A DNA stretch of 64,000 nucleotides from Isoetes taiwanensis (taxonomy: Eukaryota; Streptophyta; Lycopodiopsida; Isoetales; Isoetaceae): assembly GCA_021234155.1 (NCBI GenBank), contig JAJEKV010000095.1, positions 3,484,621 to 3,548,620 on the forward strand, given 5' to 3'. The notes beneath the pieces are model-generated. The model was given only the letters and a program-made list of their open reading frames with translations, ran no database searches and had not been told where the DNA came from. Shown piece by piece: positions 47,083 through 58,521 of this stretch (position 1 is the first letter of the stretch; every line of letters begins with the position of its first letter). Both the position numbers and the translations under genes were made by a program.

Positions 47083-47579
47083 CTCTTGCTTTTCTTTAGT
47101 ATATACTAATTCTATGCTCTGCACACTTATGCTGACAGGGCATTGGTTTCAGACTTCCCTCAATGGTTCTATTTTGCTTTGAGTACACTCTTTAAAATGG
47201 AGGAAACTAAATGGGTAGACCTGCCCAATGCTCATTCTTTTCTGGCAGCAGCTATGCAGCTTGGTATATCTGTCCTCTTGATAAGTCTGCTAGAACAAAT
47301 GTGGATATTAGGATGCTTCTGAAAATTGCCTCTAAGTGGTGCTGTGCATGACAATCATTAGACATTGGAAGTTTGTCTGGCATCACAGATTTAAGTTATT
47401 GCAGCCAAATCAGAAGTCATGTCAGCACGTACATGTGCCAAGAAAAGCCACAATCCTGACATTTTATGTTATAATAATTCAATGGAATGTCAACTACATC
47501 AACTAGTATCTCCTTTTAATTCGGGGAAAACAAAGCTTGTTTTGAAAATTTGGTTAACAGGTGCGATGTGCCTCTGTTC

Positions 47580-47802
47580 TGTTAACAGTAATGAATGAGA
47601 TATTAATCTCCCTGAACAAACACAATCAGTTTGTGCTTGTACACGTCATCAATCCATGCCAAAGGGCATGATGATGTGTAAGTGTCTTTTCATGAAGAGA
47701 TGCAACTCATGCCTCTTCACTGACTATGTAAAGCCATGATCCAGGCTCTTTGGATCAAATCATCAATACATACAATTTTCCGCTTATTCCTGATTATTAA
47801 CA
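47580..47802 (+). repeat. 5' LTR of the non-autonomous element
   Basis: 223 bp, bounded by TGTTAACA at its start and ATTAACA at its end, followed immediately by the initiator-Met-type primer-binding site. Confidence 0.88.
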
Positions 47803-48453
47803 TGGTATCAGAGCCTCGTTAAAAGGCTGAAGAAATCAAGGGCTGCCTTGTAGAGCAGCCCAGCCCAAGCAAGGTCAAGCAAACGATCCTGGACACTGCG
47901 GAAGAAATTATGGTTTATCAAAAATCTTAAATTTTTTTTCTCAATCATAAGCAAGCACATAAAGCATATTGCTCGTTGAAGCAAATACATCGCGGCAAGA
48001 ATTTTGAATTGGCATACCCCCTGCCAACATCTTCCTGGTTATAAGAGCCGAACCTGGTTATAAGATCGCCAACATCTTCCTGGTTATAAGAGCCGAACCT
48101 GTCCAACCATCCTTGGCTCTGCCGAAGATCTAATTTTGGAGCAGACCAGCAACGAATATGGCGTTCGCGGCGAAATCCGGACGACCAAGAAAATTTTTTG
48201 TGGCAACAATTTGCCACGTGGACAAACAACTGAAACCAAGAGGTGCGCCTAACAGACGCACCCCTTTCCGGCCTCCTACTTCACAGCCAGAAATCGATTT
48301 CATTCTTTGCTCCCTATCCCCAAAATCGCTTCAATTTTTCTGTTTTCCCAATCACTCTTGAAGAGCCTGCGCAACTCTTCAAGACTCATATCTTCTAGCA
48401 GAAAATTATTTTGGATTGGAGCACCTTTCAACAAGCAAGCAAATTCTTACAAA

Positions 48454-48558
48454 ATGGACAAAGGGAAGAGACCTGCAGAAGAACAATCTTCGAACTCACA
48501 AGGCAGTTCCAAGTATTCACCTCCTCCAAAGCGAAAGGTGAAATACTCTCAAATATGA
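48454..48558 (+). CDS. Small basic ORF of the LTR element
   Basis: ATG at 48454 gives 34 residues: MDKGKRPAEEQSSNSQGSSK then YSPPPKRKVKYSQI. PPPKRKVK looks like a monopartite nuclear localisation signal. CGAAAG/GTGAAA inside it could be a splice donor linking it to the acidic ORF downstream, which would unite an NLS with the SIM-like motifs; this is inference. Confidence 0.35.
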   Translation: MDKGKRPAEEQSSNSQGSSKYSPPPKRKVKYSQI

Positions 48559-48720
48559 TGCATATGGCAGAAAACAAGAACCTTATATATTCACACACAA
48601 TTGAATAGATAATGGAATCATATATTCATGTATGAATATGAGAGTACATATCTATCTTGAGACAGTTGCAGACTGGAAAGGCTCCCCCGTAGTTGTGGAA
48701 TACTTGAGTTGAATGTGTTT

Positions 48721-49233
48721 ATGATAATGCCAGAATTATTTAAGACTTCCCATAAAAGAGTCAAGATTATGGATTGTGAATTGAATTCACAACATCCACA
48801 TTTGGACCTCAACTCATATTGTTGCTCCAAGCATCAGCAAATGCTTCAGCAACCGGTGTACCATTTACACCATCCAGGGGGAGAGACCAAGGAACCCAGT
48901 TCCTTGAATGGTCCCCGGATTCGTGAGAGTCCTCTTGAAATTATTGAGATCACTTCGGATGATGACACTCCAAGTAATGAGAGTGCTCCATCCTCAATTT
49001 CTATCATAGAAATTTCCAGTGACTCATCTCTTCTGGCACTTGAGTCTTATGAAGGAGATATATCTGATCTTGAAAGATCTTCTTATGAGCATTTTACAGA
49101 TTGCTCTAGCATAAGCACTCATAATTCTGAAAATGAAGAGTTCTCTATGGCAACTGAAGACGAATACTATCGACTCCTAGAAGCAGCCACAACTGGAGCT
49201 CAAGAGTCTTCGGAGTCATCATACTCCAGATAA
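48721..49233 (+). CDS. Acidic Ser-rich protein with two SIM-like motifs
   Basis: From the first ATG (48721) 170 residues to TAA at 49231. The N-terminal third has HPHLDLNSYCCSKHQQMLQQ; the rest is Ser/Glu/Asp-rich. Two motifs, PLEIIEITSDDDT and ISIIEISSDSS, match the SUMO-interacting motif pattern: four hydrophobic-rich residues flanked by Ser/Asp. No retroviral domain is present. It is the main product of a non-autonomous LTR element and is intact. Host-derived or element-specific origin cannot be decided here; the SIM role is inferred from pattern only. Confidence 0.5.
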   Translation: MIMPELFKTSHKRVKIMDCELNSQHPHLDLNSYCCSKHQQMLQQPVYHLHHPGGETKEPSSLNGPRIRESPLEIIEITSDDDTPSNESAPSSISIIEISSDSSLLALESYEGDISDLERSSYEHFTDCSSISTHNSENEEFSMATEDEYYRLLEAATTGAQESSESSYSR

Positions 49234-49781
49234 GTTGTTCAAATTATGCAACATAATAAATACCATCCATAATAATTTTGGATGTATAAACCCACAAACT
49301 TGTGGTCATCTATATGATGTCAAAGCCACCTTTAAGTGGTACTCCTTAGGGCACTCACTCTTCTAGGTCCTTGATGATGAAGACGTTCACTCAAGACCTA
49401 ACAACTCTCCAACCTAGATCTTGTTGAAAGTTTCCAAGATCAAAAGGGGGAGAAGTTAGGGAAAGCCATAAGCACATGGCACACCCATTTTATGTGTGAA
49501 GAGTAGTGGAGTTATTCTGGAAGTTTGATCTTGTAAACTTCCAAAGACTTGAAATAAAGTTCAAGTGTTGCAGCTTACAAAGTTAAGGGTAAGTCCACAA
49601 CCCTAGTGGTACCTAACTTGTAATTTGGGAATAAGCCCACATTAGATGGCACCCATAGTAATGAAGACCACATTATGGTGGTAATGTTTATAATGAAGCT
49701 GCAAGTATGAAAAGGAGCCATGAAGACTCCAAGATGAAGCCGCATTTATATAAAGGTTTGTTCATGAAGATTAAGGGGGAG

Positions 49782-50004
49782 TGTTAACAGTAATGAATGA
49801 GATATTAATCTCCCTGAACAAACACAATCAGTTTGTGCTTGTACACGTCATCAATCCATGCCAAAGGGCATGATGATGTGTAAGTGTCTTTTCATGAAGA
49901 GATGCAACTCATGCCTCTTCACTGACTATGTAAAGCCATGATCCAGGCTCTTTGGATCAAATCATCAATACATACAATTTTCCGCTTATTCCTGATTGTT
50001 AACA
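49782..50004 (+). repeat. 3' LTR of the non-autonomous element
   Basis: Matches the 5' LTR over 223 bp except GATTGTTAACA for GATTATTAACA at its end; preceded by the purine tract. Confidence 0.88.
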
Positions 50005-50346
50005 TGTTCAAGACATAATGGCCACCAAAGTCCCAGTTTTACAAATGATGACATGGGCAATTTCCATCTTGATCTCAATGCGTAGCAAAATGATTGGAGA
50101 ATGTTTGATTTACTGATCCTGGCAGCTCTTGAGGGCAACCCAATATTGATTGATCATGATGTGGGAAGAACGTTTATCCAGTTTATTGGCTCTTGTAACA
50201 AGGATTCATGTGTGCACCGTGCAAGGGTTGGTCTAATCAAGAAAGTTGATGAGCCTGACAATTTTTATATTTCCCAATCAGGTTCAAATTCTGATCAGTC
50301 AAATCCACATGCCAGATTAAGGGAGCCTAAGGGAACCTGCGCATAG

Positions 50347-50834
50347 GAAAGAACATTACGGAGACATCAGGAAAAGTGACATGCAATATTTAGATTGTAC
50401 CTGGCAATTGCATGCCGCCAATATATTTGATTTTCTTGACAATTATGAGTTCAGGAATTATGACCAAAATAATCAGACGGCAGAAAAGCCTAGTTAATGG
50501 AGTGATTGATTGTGTTCGTCACTGGTCATCTAACTTAAACTTGGACGTTTTAATATTGTTTAAAGATCTCAAATCAAGATTCTCCATGTGGACATCCCGG
50601 GGGACATGAAAAGATATAGAGTTATGTTATGAGGCAATTTCAACTTGTGAAGTTTGAAAAGATTTCAATTGCACAGTATGCTGCTTTCCGGGATGAAACA
50701 ATATAGATTCTTGCATTTCATATAGAAGCCAGGCTAAACATAATGTATGGATACTATATGAGATACATCTTAGGCTTGTTGACAAGTTTGCATGCAGGAA
50801 GCGAAAACGACCTTGTGGGTTGAATGGGTTGTGT
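50347..50834. other. Flank between the two LTR elements
   Basis: A frame at 50412-50609 (CVRHWSSNLNLDVLILFKDL) may be a further exon of the hypothetical gene; nothing else is recognised. Confidence 0.3.
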
Positions 50835-51032
50835 TGTTAGCAAGACACATGTCACGTGTCTATTCATAGATGACTAGGCATGCCACCTAGGTGTTGCTGA
50901 CATGGCTCTCCTATAAAGCCATAGTCACGCTTCATTGTTTTTCATTCAGAGTTCACTCACTAGACTAGCTAGATCGTCTATCTCATTCTATCCTTGCAGT
51001 CTTCATCCTATTCATATCCAGTCATATCTTCA
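50835..51032 (+). repeat. 5' LTR of the copia element
   Basis: Starts TGTTAGCAAGACACATG and ends CATATCTTCA. CTCCTATAAAGCC at about 50910 is a plausible TATA region of the element promoter. Confidence 0.93.
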
Positions 51033-51044
51033 TGGTATCAGAGC
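51033..51044 (+). promoter_or_regulatory. Primer-binding site (tRNA-iMet type)
   Basis: TGGTATCAGAGC directly abuts the CA end of the LTR, the usual initiator-Met tRNA annealing site of plant copia elements. Confidence 0.9.
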
Positions 51045-51426
51045 TTAATGCAAGGAGGAATTGAGTGCGAATCCTAGCAGGTGGGATCAGAACGACTTTT
51101 CCTTTTTTCGGGTCTGATCAGGAGGAATTTGAATCGATTCAAATTCGAATTTGAATCGTTGGTTGAAATCGTTGGCCGAAATAAATTTTCGATCAACTTT
51201 TAGGGCAACTTTTAGGGTGGATGTGATACACGCCACCTAAAAATTTTTGGCTTGCGGATTCTCTCCCTTTTTTGACGTTTGGCCAAAATTAGGTGAAGAA
51301 CACCCGATGACAATTCTTTGACAATCCGTGCCTCCTTCTTGGCACCTTCCTTCTCCCTCAATCCGTGCCTCCTTCTTGGCTCTGTTCAATTTGAACTGTT
51401 TGGATCTGCATTCTTTTCACCACAAA

Positions 51427-52215
51427 TGGCTCTGGATGCCAATCCTTGGAAATATTTTATTCACCCCGTGTTAGATATTGACAATTATTTCACATGGCGA
51501 GATGCCTTTGAGACCAATCTTAATTTGAGAGGTTTGAGAGCTGTTTTTCAACCCAAATGGAACCCTACTTGGTGATGATTTGGAAAAGGATTTTATGGCT
51601 TTGAATCATCTCAAAGCATGTATTTGTCCGTGATTTTTGAGAGAGATATTCGAGGGTATACAACTTTTACCCCAAGCATTTGATTTTTTGCATAAAAAAT
51701 TGCATTCAAAGCGGTGAAGGTCAGCAACTTGGTATTCAAAGCGGATGGATAATCTCGGGTTGGAAACTTGCACTAATATGCGAGATTATCCGCAACAATT
51801 GAAAGCATTGAAGGAAAAATTGCTTGCTGCGCAGTGGTAATCTTGATCGATTTGTCTCTCATCCACTATGCTCTCAAAGGTTTGCCTCGTGAGTATCAAA
51901 GTATCTCGATTATTACAAGCTCCAAGATAAGATCACTATCTCTTTCCATCAACTTCAATCTGAAACTTGTAGATCTTTGAACAAGGTCATAAAAGATATG
52001 ATCAAATGGAAGCTAGTTTCTATTCTAGAACTAGGCTTTCTTCACCTCCTGTTACTCCTTTAGTTGCCGTGACGGATCTACTTCTTCTTCCCCTTCCCAT
52101 GAGGTGGCGAGGAAGCAAAATCGGGCTCCAAATGCGGATCTAAGCAACCCTTGGGTTGCTTTTCTTGTGATAAAAGGGTCATGTTAAGCGTGATTGCAGA
52201 AAGCTTCTAAAAGAT
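51427..52215 (+). pseudogene. copia gag, broken
   Basis: Starts MALDANPWKYFIHPVLDIDN, then FTWRDAFETNL, and meets a stop after about 50 codons. Later pieces are in other frames. A CCHC zinc knuckle (CFSCDK..GH....C) is recoverable at about 52155-52200 only with a frameshift. Gag would form the particle and package element RNA. Confidence 0.8.
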
Positions 52216-55200
52216 ATGGCCGAATTTCTAAAACACAAGGAGGCCAAACCAAAAGGTGCAGATTCAACTATTTCGAGTGCAGTAAATGCACATGTTTCCC
52301 ATGTTGATTTGGAGGAGGCAGAATTACAGTTCCTCAATGTCGCTGCAGAGAATTTACAGCCACGAACTTGGCTTGTTGATTCTGGGGCCACCAAGCATTT
52401 GGCAGGCCAATCGAATGATTTCGAGACTCTTCATTCGTATGACAAAACAGTGGTAAAAATGGCCGATGGAAATATTGCTAAATCTGCGGCAAAAGGTGAT
52501 GTATCTATTCCTACCAAACATTGTCTTTCTCTCAAAATTAAAGACGTCATTCTAGTGCCTGGATTACTTGTGAACTTACTTAGTGTAAGTGAGTTTGATC
52601 GAAAGATGGGCTATTCAGTGCTATTCTCGGGTGGGTATGTTCACATTCTTCATAAAAATCCTTTGGATTTTGTTGATCTTCAACTTTTGGGCCCTATAGC
52701 CAATGGTCATTTAAACGAGGAAGGCTTGTATATTTTGGATTCTACTTCACAACAAAAAGGAGTATCATGTGAATCATCACTTCTTTTTCTTTGTTGTTCC
52801 AAGAACACAGAATCATTATGGCATGCAAGATTCGGACATATTCATCTTCCAGCTCTAGTTTCAAACCTCAAAATTGAATGGTTCAAGGCATGCCTACACT
52901 TACTACCAAGGACTTGAAATGTCTTTGCATGTAGTCTTGGAAAGCAAGTACAAGCATCTTATCCATCACAAGCTGAGTTTCGAGCCCAACAACCATTGGG
53001 CTGCACGATACAGACATATGTCATCTCCCTCTTGAATCAATCGGGCTGGTAAATGTGTATTTCCTTGTCATAGTGGATGATTTTTAGTAGATATACATGG
53101 GTTTTTCCAATCAAATTCAAGTCTCAAGCTCTTGCTATCTTCAAAACCTTTAGTCCGCAAATTGAAAATGAATTATCTACTACTATTAAAGCTCTTTGGT
53201 CCGATAATGCGAAGGAGTATATCTCTAATGAATTTCAGACCTATCTTCAGATCCAAAGGGATCCATAGAGAGTTGATTGTGCCTTACGCTCACTCTAGTC
53301 AAAATGGAGTAGCGGAACGAAAAGAATAGAACTCTTATGAATTTGGCTCGCAAAGATGCTCAAATATAAAGAGTTACCTCCGAACTTTGGGCTGAGGCAG
53401 TTCTAATCTGCGGCTTATTTGTGTAACAGGGCTCCCACCCGGGCCATCAACTTTAAGACACCTTTTGAGGCTGTGTATGGAACGAAGCCGGATGTGTCTA
53501 ATCTAAGGGTTTTGGCTGCCTAGGATTTGCTAGTGTTCCTCGCGAATTCTGCAAAAAAACCGGGCAAGTTAGCTGACAGGGCCATAAAAGTGATTTTTAT
53601 TGGATATCCAAGCAACATGAAAGGATGGCGATGCTTTGACCCTGTTACCAAGCGTGTGTTTGCCTCTAGAAGCATGCACTTTCTTGAGGATGCAGTCTAC
53701 TCTAAGGAGTTTTATCATCCTAACAACACTGATTATGCCAAAGTCATCATCAACACTTTTGATATTAACCACGACACTCAAGCCAGCCAACCTGCAGGGT
53801 CTTCTCATATGGTTCATAATGGTGGCATTTCATCTACTTCTGTTGTACCTTCCATTGTTTCAAGCCCTTCACGTGCTGCTGCTACTCCTAGTGTTGCAAG
53901 CTCTTCCGATTACTCGATATTCCAACTGCTGTTGCAAAGCAAATAGAGCAGATGGTGCAGATGCCTATGCAGACTATGAACCCCTTGAATATCACGAGCC
54001 CATTGCAGATGAAGATAGTGAAGGGTATGAGTCTGATTCACATTCATTTGAGCTGCCCATTCTCGAACCACAGCAGAGGAGGCAATAGTTCCCGATCTTC
54101 CCTTGCTTAGAAGATCTGCGAGAATTGCCGAAGTTCTGACCTATTGACTACTCGGGAAGATGGCTCCTCTAAAGTTACCTGTAACTATGCTCTTATGACC
54201 AAGGTCTTATCAGCTGAAGTTGATCCTGTTAATCATGTTCAAGCGATGAAAGAACCACACTGGGTTGCAGCAATGGAAGACGAATTATCCATGTTACATA
54301 ACCAAGGTACATGGGAGCTGGTTCCTAAACCAACAGGGAAAAATATAATTGGAGCTAAATGGGTATTCAAAACAAAGTACCATGCTGATGGTACTCTTTC
54401 TAAGCACAAAGCAAGGCTGGTTGCAAAAGGGTTCAGTCAAAAAGAAGGGTTTGATTATCATGATGTGTTTGCTCCAGTTGTCAAGTTAGACACACTTAAA
54501 GCAGTAATAGCTTTGGCAGCGCAAAAAGGCTGGCCTCTCCATCAAATGGATTTCAAATCCGCCTTTTTGAATGGAGATCTAGAAGAGGAACTTTACATGT
54601 TTCAACCACCAGGCTTTAAAGATAAGGAGCATCCAACTTACGTGTGCAAATTGAAAAAGAGCCCTGTATGGCCTCAGACAAGCTCAGGCTTTGGAATCAG
54701 AAAATCAATGCATTTCTCTTGCGTCTTGGTTACCAGAGATCTAGAGCAGACCCGAGCCTTTATTTCATGTTCACTGATTCTCAAGTTAGTGTGCTCCTTC
54801 TCTATGTTGATGACACGATTATGACAGGGGATGCAGATTCTATTGTTTCTCATACTAAGAAAGCTCTTCTGAGAAAAATTTTGAAGTAATGATTTGGGCC
54901 TAATGCATTATTGTTTGGGAATGGAAATTTGGCAAGGTGCTCAAAGCATTCATCTCACTCAGCAGAAGTACACCACTGAACTTCTTGAGAAGTTTCATAT
55001 GGCAGATTGCAAAGCATCATCCACTCCGTTTGAGGTAGGTTGCACTCTAACTCTAGACTCCAACCATCCGGATGTTGATGCCACTCTTTATTTACAGATA
55101 GCTAGTTGGGGCTTTACTTTATCTTACCAACACTAGGCCAGATTTGGTATATCTTTGTTTGCAGTCCTTACTAGGTTTATGCATCATCCTAAAGTACCGC

Positions 55201-55830
55201 ATTGGAAAGCAGCTAAACGAAGTTCTCCATTACCCTCAAAGGTACTCAAAGTGAAGGAGTCCTATATACCAAAGTTGATCATCCTACTCTTATGTTGTTC
55301 TCGATTCGATATGGCATCTACAGATCTTGAGAAAAGAAAATGCATTCTTGGATTCGTTTCCTTTCTTGGAGGCAATCCTATTAGTTGCGGATCTAAAAAG
55401 CAAAAGACAAACAAAGATCAGTACACCGAGGCTGAACTCAAGGCCTTGGTTACAACAATTACAAGAGATGCATTTGGTTGGTTCACTTATATGAAGATTT
55501 GGGCTGTCCACTCAAACCTCGCAACCATTTACTGTGGATAACAGTGGAGCCATTGCTCATGCCAAAGTATCAAGCATATGGATATCAAACTGTGGTTTGT
55601 CAAAGAGCAGCTCAAAATGGATATCTCTTGTTTGTCTTCTTTGCTCTACCAAACATCAAGTTGCTTTGATGGGTTCACAAAACCTCTTGGAGGACATCAA
55701 TTCGTCGGATGAAGCAGCTCTTGCATGTTCTGCCCCATGCTCATTCTCAGGGGGGATCATAGTATTTCTTTTCTCTAAAGCCTCTCCCTCAGGAGTTTTT
55801 TTTGTTTGTTCTCTGTTTCTGTTTTTTTAG
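52216..55830 (+). pseudogene. copia pol (PR-IN-RT-RH), broken
   Basis: Protease: TWLVDSGATKHLAG near 52365-52410 (active site DSGA). GAG-pre-integrase: SLWHARFGHIHLPAL at about 52812. Integrase core: VFPIKFKSQALAIFKTF and WSDNAKEYISNEF at 53100-53240, then SSQNGVAERKE; the post-integrase part includes FIGYPSNMKGWRCFDP near 53598. RT: HWVAAMEDELSMLHNQGTWE, KARLVAKGFSQKEGFDYHDV, HQMDFKSAFLNGDLEEELYM at 54260-54600, then, shifted, YVDDTIMTG at about 54802. RNase H region: QYTEAELKALVTT near 55420. At least six frameshifts or stops separate these (for example after 52914, near 53267, 53328, 53944, 54660, 54887, 55130). Confidence 0.9.
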
Positions 55831-55846
55831 TTCAGTCCTGCTAGTC

Positions 55847-55857
55847 ATCAGGGGGGA
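55847..55857 (+). promoter_or_regulatory. Polypurine tract of the copia element
   Basis: CAGGGGGGA directly before TGTTAGC of the 3' LTR; the plus-strand priming site. Confidence 0.85.
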
Positions 55858-56055
55858 TGTTAGCAAGACACATGTCACGTGTCTATTCATAGATGACTAG
55901 GCATGCCACCTAGGTGTTGCTGACATGGCTCTCCTATAAAGCCATAGTCACGCTTCATTGTTTTTCATTCAGAGTTCACTCACTAGACTAGCTAGATCGT
56001 CTATCTCATTCTATCCTTGCAGTCTTCATCCTATTCATATCCAGTCATATCTTCA
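55858..56055 (+). repeat. 3' LTR of the copia element
   Basis: 198 bp, same as the 5' LTR by eye, followed by the target duplication TGTGT. Confidence 0.93.
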
Positions 56056-56060
56056 TGTGT

Positions 56061-57605
56061 ATATTCAACATTTCGAGCACATGATTCATAGCATAAGGTA
56101 GATTTTCTTTCTTGTGATCTACTATAAGAGTAGAATTAAATAGATCGATGCTGATACATTGATCTATTAGATTTAAGACCTACTAGGTTTGCGATATCCT
56201 GGATTGTTCTAAAGCAAGACATAAGGGTATGTGCATGGGTTCTACCAGGCCTATGAGGTTATTGATCTTGTTAAAGAAAGGCACAAGATCACAACTCTGC
56301 GTCAATACTTGTATGACTTGGAGTTAATATGTTCTTTAATGTGGTGAACCTTGCACGGGACAGACCATCCTAAACCAGTATAGATGGATATGGATTGGAG
56401 AGAGTGATTTAATACAAGAATCAATATATGTACAATCAGACTTTCTGCAGATACAAATGGGTCTCTTGGCTATAACATGTCCTGAGCCTGTTGCCTTTGA
56501 ATCTTTGACACCTTCATATTTCGGTTTACCTATTATACAAACATACTATTAGCATAGATTTACCATCTGCTGAGAATTAGCCGTCTATGAGAAACATGAC
56601 TAAGTCTCTCGTTCCGTTGCAGTCAAAATTCAGCATCTAGGTGTCTGTTTAAATTTGATGGCTACTCACAGCTAGAGGTGATGCACAATTAGACAAGAGG
56701 TAAGGCATCCTTTACATCAACCCATGTGGAGCTAAGGGCCAGCTGGCAAAAGAGACTTCCATGGAGAGAATTTGACCTTCACTGGTCATGCGGCAGGTGG
56801 GACTTTTGTTTGTTACTTTTGTCACTACCAATGAAGGAGGAAGTGATTTCCTCATGACAGGAATATTTCTCTATTTAAAATCTTGTTTATTCAACGAATT
56901 TATGTTGCCTCATTTAAAGAAAGTAGAGCACTTTATATGTAACCTTTGCTAAGGATACAACCTCATGTTTTGCAGAACAATATGCATGTAAATATGAAAT
57001 ATGTTTCAGGACTGAAGTTCCTTCCAAGTTCCTTCGTGTTGGCATGGCGGAAGACAACACTATCCCTATCAACAAATGGGTTTTCAAGCACAAGATCTGA
57101 TTCTAGTCAAGAATAGCAAATAAATATACGTGTTATTTTCCATTCTGAAAGAGAGCATGTAAGGGGAGACCACCATCCCTTGGTCTTGCTTGTGTTTTGG
57201 CTTCGGTTAAGAAAAGCCCTCATCCTTTGGGATATGTTATTGAGACAAATTTGGTACTAATAAAGCTAAGGTTTTTCAAGAAGCGTCTGAGTTTGGAAGG
57301 ATGAGGAATTTGAAGTTGGGCTCCCAACTTATGATCTTTAGTTGTGATGGGTGATAACAGGAACACTACTTATGGTTCTTATGTAACACCACTTATGGTT
57401 CTTATGTCTGCAAGAAAAGATATGAATGGTTTTCAGATCGAGATTAGTTTTCAGGGCAGAAAAGTTTAGTCATTGATTCATCGTATAGAAACATACTGAT
57501 CAAGGCAGGATATTAACAACAAACTTCAGAATAATGGGAAAAAGGAAGTTTATAAATTGCCACTCTTGAAACAAAGATTAGACTAAAGCTCACCCTAACG
57601 TCTGT
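56061..57605. other. Gene-free stretch
   Basis: No gene recognised. GGAACACTACTTATGGTTCT...CACCACTTATGGTTCTTATG near 57360-57400 is a short direct repeat. Confidence 0.3.
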
Positions 57606-57741
57606 GATTATGCACATTGCTTGCATAGCGAAAATATAACATTTGTCGCTATGTACATTGTTGGCATTAGAGGTTATGCATATTGCTTGCATTAGCAAAA
57701 TATAACATTTGCCGCTATGTACATTGTTGGCATTAGAGGTT
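57606..57741 (+). repeat. ~70-bp tandem duplication
   Basis: Two copies share ATTGCTTGCAT, AAAATATAACATTTG and CGCTATGTACATTGTTGGCA with a few changes. Confidence 0.85.
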
Positions 57742-58521
57742 CTGCTAACATTTATTAGATTGCTTATGTTAATAAACCAATGCTAGTTGTACGTCAAAGC
57801 ATTTACCATAGAGACTTTGGTAAGAGTTTATAGGTAGAGGCTTTGGTAACAGTTATTATGTTGCTCAACGCTAGGGACATTTGGACTTGCACTTATTTGA
57901 TAGTAACTACTGCTATTGGAATGCTTCAAGATACAACATTGAAATTTTGGACATCAAAATACACTTCCATAGGCTTGATCGTTGATCAATTTAATTCAAA
58001 TCAATTATTTCAGGCTGTGTATGCATCTGGAATAGTTAGAAATCTCTTGAAGTATAACAACATAGAGAAAGACTTGAATTAAAGATTTGCTAATCACTAT
58101 AGTGAAAGTGCTGAAAGTATTCTAATGTGTTCTCTAAGTGGACTAGATCCTACTATCTTCCTCCTTGTGTAAAAGAGTAGGGTGGGTTCAATTTCAATTT
58201 TGAAGGGCACTGTGTTTGAGAGTGCCTTTATTTTTACACTAACAATTGTTGTCAGGAATAGCAACAAAGTTTTATATTCGATGGGGCTCATTAACTAATA
58301 TGTGCGAATATGCTTCTGATTGTATGTCCATTGAGACCCAAGTCATCAGTTAAGGTTTGTACAAGACATTCTCTCAATTGCAAAATGACATGCAAGCTGC
58401 TATTGTGCTCAAATTCATTGTAAAAGCACTTTTATGTTTGAGTTTTGATGTCAGAAGAAGTTGAGCAAGAACTATAGAAAGCTTATGGCTAGGAAAAATC
58501 ATGAATAGATTCGAAGATCTC
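57742..58521. other. Gene-free stretch
   Basis: An open frame at 57843-58082 is unidentified. Confidence 0.3.

Larger units (their letters stand above)
47580..50004 (+). mobile_element. Non-autonomous LTR retrotransposon, 2,425 bp
   Basis: Complete structure: 223-bp LTRs (47580-47802, 49782-50004) starting TGTTAACAG and ending TTAACA, one visible difference; 5-bp target duplication TGTTC (47575-47579, 50005-50009); primer-binding site TGGTATCAGAGCC at 47803; purine tract TTAAGGGGGAG before the 3' LTR. The 2-kb interior has no protease, integrase, RT or RNase H. It carries small frames instead, notably 48721-49233. Near-identical LTRs mean recent movement with enzymes from elsewhere, presumably a copia element. 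Confidence 0.88.
47357..50346 (+). pseudogene. Hypothetical gene, exon copy 2, split by an LTR element
   Basis: The left part (47357-47579: HWKFVWHHRFKLLQPN...) and right part (50010-50346) join across the inserted element at the sequence CTCTGTTC/AAGA. The right part reads HNGHQSPSFTNDDMGNFHL, then NDWRMFDLLILAALEGNPIL, then DHDVGRTFIQFIGSC and RVGLIKKVDEPDNFYISQSG, ending TAG at 50344. TAG near 50085 and a frame change near 47505 also break it. Remaining text up to about 50620 may hold one more exon. Confidence 0.45.
50835..56055 (+). mobile_element. Ty1/copia retrotransposon, 5,221 bp
   Basis: LTRs of 198 bp at 50835-51032 and 55858-56055 appear identical base for base; target duplication TGTGT (50830-50834, 56056-56060); primer-binding site TGGTATCAGAGC at 51033; purine tract CAGGGGGGA before the 3' LTR. 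Internal order gag, protease, integrase, RT, RNase H is that of Ty1/copia. Gag and pol are broken in many places, so this copy cannot encode its own proteins although it inserted recently. Confidence 0.95.
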
